A stretch of DNA of 64,000 bases from Halomonas dongshanensis (GCF_024790395.1 NZ_JAJISC010000006.1:1-64000); one strand, 5' to 3'. Counted from the first letter of the stretch, positions 44,908-54,143 are shown. Numbers and translations: made by a program. The notes: generated by a model not told the origin, from the letters alone.

Positions 44908-46074
44908 ATGGCCGACAACGACAGCGATCAGGAAAAGACCGAAGAGGCCACGCCCAGGCGCCGTGAGAAGGCGCGTGAAGAGGGCCAGGTGCCGCGCTCG
45001 CGGGAGCTAGCGACGTTTTTGCTGCTGCTGGGCGGCGTGGTGGGCCTTTGGAGCATGGGGGCGATGCTCTATGACCAGCTGGGCGTGGTCATGGAGCAGG
45101 CGTTTTTGTTCGAGCGTCGCCACGCCATGGAGAGTACGGTGATGCTTACCCAGGCGCTGGACCTGGGCCAGCGCACGCTGTTCGCCATGCTGCCGTTGTT
45201 CGTGCTGTTGCTGGTGGTTGCCCTCGTGGGGCCTGCACTGCTTGGCGGCTGGCTGATCTCGGCCAAGTCGCTGGCGCCCAAGCTCTCCAAACTCAATCCC
45301 GTCAAGGGACTCAAGCGGATCTTCTCGGTACAGTCGCTGGTCGAGCTTGCCAAGGCACTGGCCAAGTCGGTGCTGGTCGGTGGCATCGCGGCGGCCTTTT
45401 TGTATTTCAACATCGAGCGCTTCATGGCGTTGATGGATCAGCCGGTACAGCAGGCCTTGGCGAATGCCCTCCGTCTAACCGCCATAGCGGCGGGATTGAT
45501 CGTGCTGTCGCTGATCGTGGTGGTGCTGATCGATGTGCCGTTTCAGCTCTGGAGCAACGCCAAGAAGCTGCGCATGAGCAAGGAGGAGGTCAAGCGCGAG
45601 CACAAGGAGTCCGAGGGCGACCCTCACGTCAAGGGGCGTATTCGCCAGCAGCAGCAGGCCATGGCGCGGGGGCGGATGATGAGCAAGGTCCCCGAGGCCG
45701 ATGTCATCATCACCAACCCCACGCACTTCGCCGTGGCGCTGGCCTATCAAGAGGGCAGCATGGGCGCGCCGCGCGTGGTGGCCAAGGGCGTCGATGCCGT
45801 GGCGCTGCGTATTCGCGAGCTGGCCGAGGAAGCTCGGGTGCCGCAGCTTCAAGCGCCGCCGCTGGCGCGAGCGCTCTACCACCACGTCGAGCTGGATAGC
45901 GAGATCCCGGCCGCTTTGTATACCGCCGTGGCCGAGGTCATGGCCTGGGCCTATCGCCTCAAGAGCGTGGCCATGGAGGGAGGGGATGCGCCCCCGACTC
46001 CCGAACATCTGCCGGTACCCCCAGACCTGGAAACGCCCGGTCGGGGTGGTGGCACTAGCGAGGCATCTGGATGA
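44908..46074 (+). CDS. flhB: Flagellar export switch protein FlhB
   Basis: A 388-residue protein. The N-terminal part begins QEKTEEATPRRREKAREEGQ and has four membrane helices. The cytoplasmic domain carries the autocleavage site NPTH at residues 270-273 (VIITNPTHFAVALAY). Contact with FliK changes its export preference from rod/hook to filament proteins. It overlaps flhA by four bases. Confidence 0.97.
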   Translation: MADNDSDQEKTEEATPRRREKAREEGQVPRSRELATFLLLLGGVVGLWSMGAMLYDQLGVVMEQAFLFERRHAMESTVMLTQALDLGQRTLFAMLPLFVLLLVVALVGPALLGGWLISAKSLAPKLSKLNPVKGLKRIFSVQSLVELAKALAKSVLVGGIAAAFLYFNIERFMALMDQPVQQALANALRLTAIAAGLIVLSLIVVVLIDVPFQLWSNAKKLRMSKEEVKREHKESEGDPHVKGRIRQQQQAMARGRMMSKVPEADVIITNPTHFAVALAYQEGSMGAPRVVAKGVDAVALRIRELAEEARVPQLQAPPLARALYHHVELDSEIPAALYTAVAEVMAWAYRLKSVAMEGGDAPPTPEHLPVPPDLETPGRGGGTSEASG

Positions 46075-48152
46075 AAGGCTTTAGCCAACTGCTCAATCAG
46101 CGCGAGCGACTCAGCAACGTTCCCATGAAGCTGCTGGCCGGACCGCTGCTGATCCTGATGATTCTGGGCATGATGATCGTACCGCTGCCGCCGGTGGCGC
46201 TCGATCTATTGTTCACCTTCAACATTGCCCTAGCGATCATGGTGCTGCTGGTCAGCATGTTCACCGAAAAGCCGTTGGATTTCGCCGCCTTTCCGGCCAT
46301 CTTGCTCTTCACTACGCTGCTACGGCTGTCGCTCAACGTCGCCTCGACCCGTGTGGTGCTGATGGAGGGGCATCAGGGCGGCGACGCTGCAGGCAAGGTG
46401 ATCGAGGCCTTCGGTAGCTTCTTGATCGGCGGTAACTTCGCCGTGGGCTTGGTAGTCTTCTTGATTCTGGTGATCATCAACTTCATGGTCATCACCAAGG
46501 GCGCCGGACGCATCGCCGAGGTAGGCGCGCGCTTCACCCTCGACGCCATGCCGGGCAAGCAGATGGCCATCGACGCCGACCTCAACGCCGGGCTGATCGG
46601 CGAGGAGGAGGCGCGCAAGCGGCGCGCGGAAGTCTCCCAGGAGGCCGATTTCTACGGCTCGATGGACGGCGCCAGCAAGTTCGTGCGCGGTGACGCCATG
46701 GCGGGACTGGTGATCATGGCGGTCAACATCATCGGCGGTTTGTTGATCGGCATGATGCAGCACGGCATGGGCTTTGCCGATGCCGGGCGCACCTATACGC
46801 TGCTTACCATCGGCGATGGTCTGGTGGCGCAGATTCCGGCTTTGATCATCTCCACCGCGGCAGGGGTCACGGTCTCGCGGGTCAACACCGAGCAAGACGT
46901 CGGCCAGCAGATGATCAGCCAGTTGTTCATCAACCCCAACGTCATGATCCTCGCCGCCATGGTGATGGGCCTGTTGGGGCTGGTGCCCGGCATGCCCAAC
47001 CTCTTCTTCCTGCTCTTCACTGTCCTGCTGGGAGGGCTTGCCTGGTACCTGCTACGGCGCAAGGAGCGCACGCTCGTCGAGCAGGAGATGGCTGCTCCCG
47101 CCGTTCCCATTCAAGAAACACCGGAGGCGAGCTGGGAAGACGTACAGCTGGTTGATACCCTGGGCCTCGAGGTCGGCCATCGGCTGATCCCGCTGGTCGA
47201 TTCGCGCCAGAAGGGTGAGCTTCTTGGGCGCATCAAGAGCGTGCGCAAGAAGTTCGCTCAAGAGGTCGGTTTTCTGCCGCCGGTGGTACATATCCGCGAT
47301 AACCTCGAGCTTGCGCCCAACGCCTACGTGCTCACCTTGAAGGGCGCCGAGATTGGCCGCGCCGAGGCGCAGCCGGGCAAGTGGCTGGCCATCGACCCCG
47401 GCCAGGTCTCCGGCGAACTGGCCGGTACGCCGACCCAGGACCCGGCCTTCGGCCTGCCTGCCATCTGGATCGATGCCGCCCAGCGCGAACACGCCCAGGT
47501 CTTTGGCTACACCGTGGTCGATGCCAGTACCGTCATCGCTACCCACCTCAACCACCTGCTGCACCGCCACGCCAGCGAGATGCTGGGCCGCCAGGAGGTG
47601 CAAAAGCTGCTCGACAAGCTTGGCGACGAACAGAAATCGCTGGTCGAGGAGGTGGTGCCCAAGGCGATCTCCCTGACCGTGCTGCAGCGCATTCTTCAAC
47701 ACCTGCTCGACGAGGAGGTGTCGATTCGCGACATGCGCACCATCTTGGATACCCTGGCCGAGCACGCCGGGCAGCAAAAGGATCCCAACGAGCTAACGGC
47801 GCTGGTGCGCATTGCTCTGGGCCGCAGCATCACCCAGCAGTGGTTTGCTGGGCAGGAGACGCTCAACGTCATGGGGTTGGATGCCCAGCTCGAACAGGTG
47901 TTGATCCAGGCGATGAACGGTAACGGCGCGCTGGAGCCGGGGCTTGCCGATACCCTGATGCAGCAGGCTCAACAGGGGCTCGAGCGTCATGAAGGCGCAG
48001 GCGAGCCGCCGGTACTCGTCGTGCAGCACAGCTTGCGTGCGGTACTTGCCCGCTTCTTGCGTCGTCGCCTGCGCCATCTGGTGGTGATGTCCCAGGCCGA
48101 AATTCCCGATGACCGCACCCTGCGGGTGACCACCCAGGTAGGAGGGCACTGA
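46071..48152 (+). CDS. flhA: Flagellar export gate protein FlhA
   Basis: A 693-residue protein with eight predicted membrane helices in the first half, the FHIPEP-type loop region (ARFTLDAMPGKQMAIDADLN, then EEARKRRAEVSQEADFYGSMDGASKF) and a large cytoplasmic C-terminal domain that docks chaperone-substrate complexes. It has usual length and order. Confidence 0.97.
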   Translation: MKGFSQLLNQRERLSNVPMKLLAGPLLILMILGMMIVPLPPVALDLLFTFNIALAIMVLLVSMFTEKPLDFAAFPAILLFTTLLRLSLNVASTRVVLMEGHQGGDAAGKVIEAFGSFLIGGNFAVGLVVFLILVIINFMVITKGAGRIAEVGARFTLDAMPGKQMAIDADLNAGLIGEEEARKRRAEVSQEADFYGSMDGASKFVRGDAMAGLVIMAVNIIGGLLIGMMQHGMGFADAGRTYTLLTIGDGLVAQIPALIISTAAGVTVSRVNTEQDVGQQMISQLFINPNVMILAAMVMGLLGLVPGMPNLFFLLFTVLLGGLAWYLLRRKERTLVEQEMAAPAVPIQETPEASWEDVQLVDTLGLEVGHRLIPLVDSRQKGELLGRIKSVRKKFAQEVGFLPPVVHIRDNLELAPNAYVLTLKGAEIGRAEAQPGKWLAIDPGQVSGELAGTPTQDPAFGLPAIWIDAAQREHAQVFGYTVVDASTVIATHLNHLLHRHASEMLGRQEVQKLLDKLGDEQKSLVEEVVPKAISLTVLQRILQHLLDEEVSIRDMRTILDTLAEHAGQQKDPNELTALVRIALGRSITQQWFAGQETLNVMGLDAQLEQVLIQAMNGNGALEPGLADTLMQQAQQGLERHEGAGEPPVLVVQHSLRAVLARFLRRRLRHLVVMSQAEIPDDRTLRVTTQVGGH

Positions 48153-48216
48153 TGCGGCCAACTCGTGTGATCGATGATGAAGGCAGACGCGTCGCTGGCG
48201 TCTTAAGGATGCTGCC

Positions 48217-50358
48217 ATGAGCGTTCAGCGCTTCGTAGGCCCCAACAGTCGCGATGCCATGCGCCAAGTACGCGAGGCGCTGGGCGACGACGCCCTGATA
48301 CTCGCCAACCGCCCCACCGAAGGGGGCATCGAGATCCTCGCCATGGCCGATAACGCCGTGGCCGCGCTCGATACACCAATGCCCGCTCGCCCGCCTGCTT
48401 TGGCGCGCGATGCCACCCCCTGGCAGGCGATGAGCGAGCGCCTGCTTCGCGAGATGCAAGAGATGCGCGAACTGCTCGACCGGCGCGCGCCACCAAAGCA
48501 GAGTGCGCCGCCAAGCGTGCGCGAGCGTCTCATGACGCAGCTGCTGGCCGTTGGGTTCAGCCGTGAGATCGCCACCGAGGTGCTCGATGGCCTGCCCGCG
48601 CGGCTGGAGGGCAATGCCAAGGCGAGCACCGAGGCTACTCAGGCTTGGTTAAGCGAGCGCCTAGCCGCGCGCCTGATAACCCTTGAAAGTGAGGCCGCAC
48701 TGCTCGACCGCCCCGGCATCGTTGCCTTGGTCGGTCCTACCGGCGTGGGCAAGACCACCACCACGGCCAAGCTCGCCGCCCGCTTCGTCATGCGCCATGG
48801 GGCAGCGTCAGGCGCGTTGGTCACCACCGACAGCTTTCGTATCGGCGCCCATGAGCAGCTGCGCATCTACGCACGCCTGCTCGACGTGCCGATGTTCGCC
48901 CTAGAAGCCGATGCACCCCTCGATACGCTGAACGAGCGCCTTCAGAGCGCTACCTGGGTCATGGTCGATACCGTGGGTACTAGCCAGCGCGATCAGCGGG
49001 TGATTACCCAGATGGCAGCGCTCAAACAGACTCCGGTGCCGGTACGCTTGGTGCTGGTGCTCAACGCTGCGAGCCAACCCGACATCCTCGAGGAGGTGAT
49101 CGAGCGCTATCGGCAGGCAGCGCGCGCGGCAGGTGCCACCCTCGATGATTGCATCATCACCAAGCAGGACGAGGCAGGCCGCTTGGGCCCGCTGCTCGAT
49201 GTCATCATGCGCCACGACCTGCGCCTGCTCTTCGGTGCCCACGGCCAGCAGGTGCCGGAGGATCTCGCGCTAATCGATCCCAGTGCGCTGGTTGCCCAGG
49301 CGCTTGCCACTGCGCGCCCCGATGCACCCGTTCACGTGCCCGCTGCGAGCCCCGCGCGCGATATCCTCGGCCAAGGGCGTCGGGTGGCATCGCTGTTGGA
49401 GCGGCTGCGCCAAAGAGTGGCGGGGTTTTCGCAGCTGGAGCAGCTCACCGCGCTTTCGGGCCTGCCGCGCTCGGTGCAGGCGGCGCGTCTGGAAACGCTA
49501 CAGGCGACGCCGCCTGTGGCGGAGGTGCTGGGTATCTGCTGGGGCCCTAGACGGCGCGAGCGCGGTATGGACTGGGCGCTGCCCGACCTAGGCGTGGACG
49601 CCGAGGGCCGTTGGACGGCACTGGCGTGGCCACAGCACCGTCAGCCAGCTGGATGGGCGGCGCGCCTCGAGGCGCAAACGACGGCGACCCAGGCGGCGGT
49701 GCACTGGCTGCCCGTGGGGCTCGATGCCGAAGCGCACGCGTGGCTCGAAGCGCAGTTAGCGCCTTGGGTGGGCGCGGCACGGGCGAGCCAGCGGGTCGTT
49801 TTTCAAGGCGAGCGATTGACGCTAGGGCAGCTGTTTGCCGCGAGCCAGCTTGGCAATGCGCTGCCGCTGCGCTTTCAGGGGCGTGCTCTCGAGCAGCGCA
49901 GCGCCTACGCCGAGGTGACGTTTACGGGACTCACCACGCCCTTACTTGCCTGGTGCCTCGAGCTTTTCGATCCTGAAAGCGAGCGCGTCCAAGCGCGGCG
50001 CTACTACGTCACACCGGCGCGACTAGGCAGCGAGGCGCAGGCGCTTTTGGCTACGCCGCTGCAGGCCGAAGGTGTTGCAGCGCTAACGCGCCGCGCATGG
50101 CAGCTGCAGAAAAAGTACGCCGAGGGCGACATCGACGTCGAGCTACGTTTGCTACTCGCCAGCGGTATGGCCGCCGCCGTGATGCATCTCGATGTCGCCA
50201 GTGACGATGGCGCGAGTACGCTAAGGCGCGATCTGCTGGCGCTGGTGGGGCGTCGTCAGCGGCGTGATACGGCCTTGCTCGACGCGCTCCATCACGCCTT
50301 TATGACGCGCGAGGCCATTCGTGCCCTGAGCGCCTCCTACGCGGAGGCGGACGAATGA
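48217..50358 (+). CDS. flhF: SRP-type GTPase FlhF with a long C-terminal extension
   Basis: A 713-residue protein; family members are usually 400-500. The NG GTPase part covers about residues 100-365, with P-loop GPTGVGKT (173-180), G2 TTDSFRIGAHEQL, DTVG at 251-254 (usually DTAG) and TKQD at 315-318 (usually TKLD). FlhF sets place and number of flagella. Residues about 366-713 match nothing I recognise; they are Ala/Leu/Arg-rich and look folded. It ends in a 4-bp overlap with the next gene. Confidence 0.92.
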   Translation: MSVQRFVGPNSRDAMRQVREALGDDALILANRPTEGGIEILAMADNAVAALDTPMPARPPALARDATPWQAMSERLLREMQEMRELLDRRAPPKQSAPPSVRERLMTQLLAVGFSREIATEVLDGLPARLEGNAKASTEATQAWLSERLAARLITLESEAALLDRPGIVALVGPTGVGKTTTTAKLAARFVMRHGAASGALVTTDSFRIGAHEQLRIYARLLDVPMFALEADAPLDTLNERLQSATWVMVDTVGTSQRDQRVITQMAALKQTPVPVRLVLVLNAASQPDILEEVIERYRQAARAAGATLDDCIITKQDEAGRLGPLLDVIMRHDLRLLFGAHGQQVPEDLALIDPSALVAQALATARPDAPVHVPAASPARDILGQGRRVASLLERLRQRVAGFSQLEQLTALSGLPRSVQAARLETLQATPPVAEVLGICWGPRRRERGMDWALPDLGVDAEGRWTALAWPQHRQPAGWAARLEAQTTATQAAVHWLPVGLDAEAHAWLEAQLAPWVGAARASQRVVFQGERLTLGQLFAASQLGNALPLRFQGRALEQRSAYAEVTFTGLTTPLLAWCLELFDPESERVQARRYYVTPARLGSEAQALLATPLQAEGVAALTRRAWQLQKKYAEGDIDVELRLLLASGMAAAVMHLDVASDDGASTLRRDLLALVGRRQRRDTALLDALHHAFMTREAIRALSASYAEADE

Positions 50359-50834
50359 GTCAGGATCAGGCCGCAGGGCTACGGCAGTGGGCCGATAGGC
50401 AGCGGGCGCAGCGGGAGGCGCAGCGCGATACGCCTCCCCAGGCCGCGCCCGTCGTGCGCACGCCGCTGATGGTAGTGGGCGTGCCTGGCGCTGCGGTGGC
50501 GCAGGTGAGCGATCGCTTGGCGCAGTGGGCAAGCCTTGGCCGCGCGTGGGCGAAAGCGCCCGAGGCGTGGGAGATCCACTGTCTGGCGCCGACCGCGCCG
50601 ACGCTTGCCGATCTGAGCGCGCGCTACGCTCGCTGGGCCTTTTGGATCGAAAGCGACGCCGATGCCTTCGCCAGCATGTATCGCCAGCTGCGGCTGATGC
50701 GCGACCACGGTGGTCCCAAGCGCCTTTTGGCGCTGCACGAGCCGCACCTACCGCGCCATGGCCTACTGGGCAATCTGCAGGCTGCCGCTCATGACTATTT
50801 GGGGCTCGAGCTTCTGCTTCTGGCACGGAGGTAG
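50355..50834 (+). CDS. Short FlhG-like protein lacking the ATPase P-loop
   Basis: A 159-residue protein in the exact place of flhG (fleN), coupled to flhF by an ATGA overlap. It begins MSQDQAAGLRQWADRQ: DQAxxLR is the N-terminal motif by which FlhG activates the FlhF GTPase. After it there is no KGGVGKT or other MinD/ParA motif, and the rest (TPLMVVGVPGAAVAQVSDRL ... ASMYRQLRLMRDHGG) is only vaguely nucleotide-fold-like. I infer a cropped FlhG partner that keeps FlhF activation but cannot act as a ParA-type ATPase. Homology beyond the motif is unproven. Confidence 0.7.
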   Translation: MSQDQAAGLRQWADRQRAQREAQRDTPPQAAPVVRTPLMVVGVPGAAVAQVSDRLAQWASLGRAWAKAPEAWEIHCLAPTAPTLADLSARYARWAFWIESDADAFASMYRQLRLMRDHGGPKRLLALHEPHLPRHGLLGNLQAAAHDYLGLELLLLARR

Positions 50835-50836
50835 CG

Positions 50837-51280
50837 ATGACGCGATCGATATATGCGAAAAGCGCGCTTGGCCTGCTGCTCGCGAGTGCACTGCTCGTTG
50901 GCAGCGCGGCGGTGGCCGCCGATGGCAGTTGGAGCGCCGAGGTGCCGGGCGTGATGGTCGCCATGAGCGATCGTGCCACGATGACGAGCGCGGTAGCGCC
51001 TGCGGCGGCAGCGCCGGTAGGCGATGGGCGTATCACCCAGGTGCAGTGGCGCCTCGATGCGCCTGCAGGCATCGGCGCTTGGCTGTGCCACCCCGAGCGC
51101 TGTGTCGCGCTTTCGACAGGCCGAGGGACGAGTACGGCCTTGGCTGGGCTCAGCGCGCGCGCACCGCTGCATTTTCGCCTGATGCTGGCATCGGGCCAGC
51201 GGCCGACGCGGGTGTCGGGTATGCAGGTCATCGTCAATTACCGCGCCGCAGAAGGCGCCGAGAACGCCTACTCTCAGTGA
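50837..51280 (+). CDS. flhE: Periplasmic flagellar protein FlhE
   Basis: A 147-residue secreted protein: signal peptide ending near AVAA, then a small beta-rich domain. Match to FlhE: WSAEVPGVMVAMSDR at the start of the mature form, two Cys in LCHPERCVALS, and the closing VIVNYR shared with enteric FlhE. FlhE is a periplasmic protein tied to flagellar export gating. In enterics it follows flhBA; here it sits between the FlhG-like gene and fliA. Confidence 0.82.
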   Translation: MTRSIYAKSALGLLLASALLVGSAAVAADGSWSAEVPGVMVAMSDRATMTSAVAPAAAAPVGDGRITQVQWRLDAPAGIGAWLCHPERCVALSTGRGTSTALAGLSARAPLHFRLMLASGQRPTRVSGMQVIVNYRAAEGAENAYSQ

Positions 51281-51306
51281 ACGTTTAAAGCCGTGAGGCG
51301 AATAGG

Positions 51307-52014
51307 ATGTACACAGCAAAAGGCAGGATCAACCAGAGCGAGCTCTTGACGCAGTACATGCCTTTGGTGCGACGCCACGCCTTGAGCCTGCAGGTCAGGC
51401 TACCGGCGAGCATCGAACTCGACGATCTGGTCCAGGCGGGCATGATGGGGCTTTTAGAGGCGCTGGGTCGTTTCGACGCCGGGCAGGGGGCGAGCTTTGC
51501 CACTTTCGCCAGCCAGCGCATTCGTGGGGCGATGGTCGATGAACTGCGCACGCGCGACTGGCTGCCGCGTAGCGTGCGCCGCTCCGCCCGGGCGATGGAC
51601 GAAGCGGTTCGTCAGCTCGAACAGACACTCGGACGCGCGCCCGAAGAGGGCGAAATCGCCAAGGCCTTGGACATGCCGTTGGGTGATTACCAGCAGCTGT
51701 TAAACGATACCAATAGCGGACAGCTGCTGCCGTTCGAGGAACTGATGGCCGAGGGGGGTGAGCCGCTGAGCCATGAGGGCGCTGATACCCCCTTCGATCG
51801 GCTGCTCGATGGTCAGCAGCGCGAGAGCTTGATTGCGGCCATCGAAGCGCTACCCGAACGCGAGAAGCTGTTGATGGCGCTCTACTACCAAGAGGAGCTC
51901 AACCTCAAGGAGATCGGTGCCGTGTTGGGCGTGACCGAGTCGCGCGTTTCGCAGCTGCACAGTCAAGCCATCAGCCGCCTGCGCGCGCGGCTGCACGATG
52001 AACCCGGGCGCTGA
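51307..52014 (+). CDS. fliA: RNA polymerase sigma-28 factor FliA
   Basis: A 235-residue sigma factor. Region 2 (LVQAGMMGLLEALGRFD, then FATFASQRIRGAMVDELR), region 3 (RSVRRSARAMDEAVRQLE) and region 4 (LPEREKLLMALYYQEELNLK, then EIGAVLGVTESRVSQLHS) are all present. It should recognise the three TAAAGTTT-N11-GCCGATAA-like promoters found in this window and be held by FlgM. Confidence 0.97.
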   Translation: MYTAKGRINQSELLTQYMPLVRRHALSLQVRLPASIELDDLVQAGMMGLLEALGRFDAGQGASFATFASQRIRGAMVDELRTRDWLPRSVRRSARAMDEAVRQLEQTLGRAPEEGEIAKALDMPLGDYQQLLNDTNSGQLLPFEELMAEGGEPLSHEGADTPFDRLLDGQQRESLIAAIEALPEREKLLMALYYQEELNLKEIGAVLGVTESRVSQLHSQAISRLRARLHDEPGR

Positions 52015-52048
52015 AGGCGCCATTCAATCAACCGGCAAGGAGCCGTGG

Positions 52049-52870
52049 ATGAACCCCTCAACGCTGATTGGTATCTTCGCCAGTATTTTGCTCTTGGTGA
52101 GTGTGCTGTTTTTCACCGCCGAGTCTCCTGAAAGCTTCATCAACCTACCAGGGCTCGCCATCGTCGTTACCGGCACGCTGGCGGCCACGTTCATCAGCTA
52201 TCCGCTCAAGGAGGTGGTGCGAGTGGTGCGTTTGGTGGGGCTGGTGTTCCGGCGCGAAAACACCTATGTGCGCGACGACATCAAGGAGCTGGTGGACATG
52301 TCGCGGCTGTGGTTCAAGGGCGACGTTCGCGCCGTCGAAAAGGCCCTGGCGCATACCCGTAACCCCTTCTTGCGCACCGGCATTCAGCTCGTGATCGCCA
52401 ACACTAAAGAAGATGAGATTTTCGACATGCTGCGCTGGCGCATCGCGCGTTTGAAAGCGCGCGAGCACGCCGAAGCGCAGATCTTTCGTACCATGGCGAC
52501 CTACGCTCCCGCCTTCGGCATGATCGGCACCCTGGTGGGGTTGGTCAACATGCTCGAGGTGATGGATGCAGGCGATTTGCAGGTAATCGGCCCGCGTATG
52601 GCGGTTGCGCTTCTGACCACCTTTTATGGCATTCTGCTAGCCAACTTGGTGTTCAAGCCGATTGCGGTGAAACTCGAGCGGCGCACCGAGGAGCGTTTGA
52701 TCACCATGAACATGGTACTCGAGGGTATTTCGCTGATCACCAAGCGTCGCTTGCCGTCGTTCATCGAAGAGACGCTCAACTCTTTCGTTGCCAACTATCA
52801 CGATGAGATCCGCGAACCCGATCCAAAAACGCCGCGCGCCAAACGCCGTGACCAACAGGCGCAGGGCTGA
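52049..52870 (+). CDS. Second stator protein, MotA/PomA-like (MotC type)
   Basis: A 273-residue four-helix stator protein. The start MNPSTLIGIFASILLLVSVLF and motif INLPGLAIVVTGTLAATFISYPL resemble PomA/MotC more than MotA at 31667. The RTMATYAPAFGMIGTLVGLVNML segment carries the conserved Pro/Thr face of the ion path. ATG 52049 is chosen, with AAGGAG about 8 bases upstream. It follows fliA directly. Ion choice (sodium or proton) is not settled by sequence reading. Confidence 0.9.
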   Translation: MNPSTLIGIFASILLLVSVLFFTAESPESFINLPGLAIVVTGTLAATFISYPLKEVVRVVRLVGLVFRRENTYVRDDIKELVDMSRLWFKGDVRAVEKALAHTRNPFLRTGIQLVIANTKEDEIFDMLRWRIARLKAREHAEAQIFRTMATYAPAFGMIGTLVGLVNMLEVMDAGDLQVIGPRMAVALLTTFYGILLANLVFKPIAVKLERRTEERLITMNMVLEGISLITKRRLPSFIEETLNSFVANYHDEIREPDPKTPRAKRRDQQAQG

Positions 52871-52872
52871 TC

Positions 52873-53529
52873 ATGCTCGATCGCGACACCCTGCATCTTC
52901 TCGAACAAAACGCGGGTAGCACCGAGGCCGATGATGGTTGGACGACCAGCTACCTCGATGTGCTGACCCTTTTGCTTACGCTTTTCGTTCTGCTGCTGGC
53001 CCTGACGCCGACAGGCAGCAGCGATGCGCCTGCCGAGAGCGCCTCGGTGGCGTCGTTGGAGAACGTCCCGCTCCCCGGCCACGGGCTAAAACCCCTCAAT
53101 GCGGGACTCGCGCCGCGCATCGAACAGCTCGACATCCCCGGCGTCAGCGTGACCCAAGGCCAGTCGGGGGTAACGCTGCGTATCGACGATAGCCTGCTCT
53201 TCGACAGCGGCCAGGCAGCATTGACCGCCCAGGGGCAGGGCGTGATCGATCATCTTGGGGCGCTACTCACCGATTTCGATGGCGAGATCTCGGTCGAGGG
53301 ACACACCGACGATGTCCCCATCGCCACGGCCCGCTTTCCCTCCAACTGGGAACTCTCCTCAGCGCGGGCCATTGCGGTAGTGCGCTTTCTTGAGCGTCAG
53401 GGGCTTGAGGCATCGCGCTTGCGCGCCGTGGGCTATGCCGATACGCGACCGATGGCAAGTAATGCCACCATCGATGGGCGCCGTGCCAATCGCCGCGTAG
53501 AGTTGCTGCTGCGCCAAGCCGTGCCTTAA
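52873..53529 (+). CDS. Second stator protein, MotB/MotD-like
   Basis: A 218-residue partner of the preceding gene. One membrane helix with Asp29 as the likely ion site (TTSYLDVLTLLLTLFVLLLAL), a short linker and an OmpA-like domain (ISVEGHTDDVPIATARF ... NWELSSARAIAVVRFL). It is shorter than MotB at 32533 because the plug/linker region is reduced. Last gene of the flagellar island. Confidence 0.9.
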   Translation: MLDRDTLHLLEQNAGSTEADDGWTTSYLDVLTLLLTLFVLLLALTPTGSSDAPAESASVASLENVPLPGHGLKPLNAGLAPRIEQLDIPGVSVTQGQSGVTLRIDDSLLFDSGQAALTAQGQGVIDHLGALLTDFDGEISVEGHTDDVPIATARFPSNWELSSARAIAVVRFLERQGLEASRLRAVGYADTRPMASNATIDGRRANRRVELLLRQAVP

Positions 53530-53546
53530 GCCACCCAACTCTCTAA

Positions 53547-53569
53547 GCGGCTACTCCTCGCCTAGCCGC
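53547..53569. terminator. Possible hairpin between convergent genes
   Basis: GCGGCTA-N9-TAGCCGC lies where the stator operon meets the convergent 53562 gene and overlaps that gene's stop codon. There is no T-run. Weak candidate. Confidence 0.35.
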
Positions 53570-54143
53570 CTGCTGCACACAGGCGCTGCATACGCGCGAG
53601 CGCCTCACTAGCGCCGTCGAGGCTGAAGGTCATGTACCAAGGGTCGGCATCAGTCTGGTCAAAGCCGAGAAAGAGCTGCTCGCCGGTGGCCATTTCGTCC
53701 AAAAGCGTCGACACGTCGTTGAGGTAGAAATGAACGTAAAAGCCGTCGTCGCCGCGTTCGGTAATGAACTCGGCCATGCTATCAAAGCGTGTGCGGTCGT
53801 CCACGCGTAGGCGCGTGGGCACCAAATCCACCGCGCGGCTCTCGCCTTGCTGCTCCTCTAGGGTGACACGTACTTCGAGCCAGGGGAGATCGCAGACCCC
53901 TTGAGTGGCATTGACGCTCAAGGTGGCATCCGAGTAGCTCTGGGTATCAACGGCGCGGTAGTGGTGTTCGTCGCCGAGCGTCAGCGTAAGCGACTCCCAA
54001 GCGCCGTGGTGAGCGATATCGGCGGCGTTGAAGTTGGCTGCCTGGGCGCTGGCGCAGGTCAAGGCCAGCAGCAAAGGCGCTGAGCGTAAAAGTACAAAGG
54101 GCAGAGATGAGCAGGGGCGAGAAGAGCGTGCGGTCGAGGGCAT
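53562..54143 (-). CDS. Secreted protein of unknown function
   Basis: About 193 residues from ATG 54143. The N-terminus is a signal peptide (hydrophobic run FVLLRSAPLLLALTCASAQA). The mature part has two Cys (in TQGVCDLPW and near the C-terminus, QRLCAAGG) that could form a disulphide, and a beta-rich look. The closing DPWYMTFSLDGASEALARMQ faintly recalls IalB-type periplasmic proteins, but I would not name it. An in-frame ATG at 54203 is an alternative start; neither has a good ribosome site. It lies 78 bp after the Crp/Fnr gene on the same strand. Confidence 0.65.
   Translation of the reverse strand: MPSTARSSRPCSSLPFVLLRSAPLLLALTCASAQAANFNAADIAHHGAWESLTLTLGDEHHYRAVDTQSYSDATLSVNATQGVCDLPWLEVRVTLEEQQGESRAVDLVPTRLRVDDRTRFDSMAEFITERGDDGFYVHFYLNDVSTLLDEMATGEQLFLGFDQTDADPWYMTFSLDGASEALARMQRLCAAGG

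Noticed and set aside
53562..54143. Naming the secreted protein as IalB family
   Set aside because: Only a faint resemblance near the C-terminus; not enough to assign.
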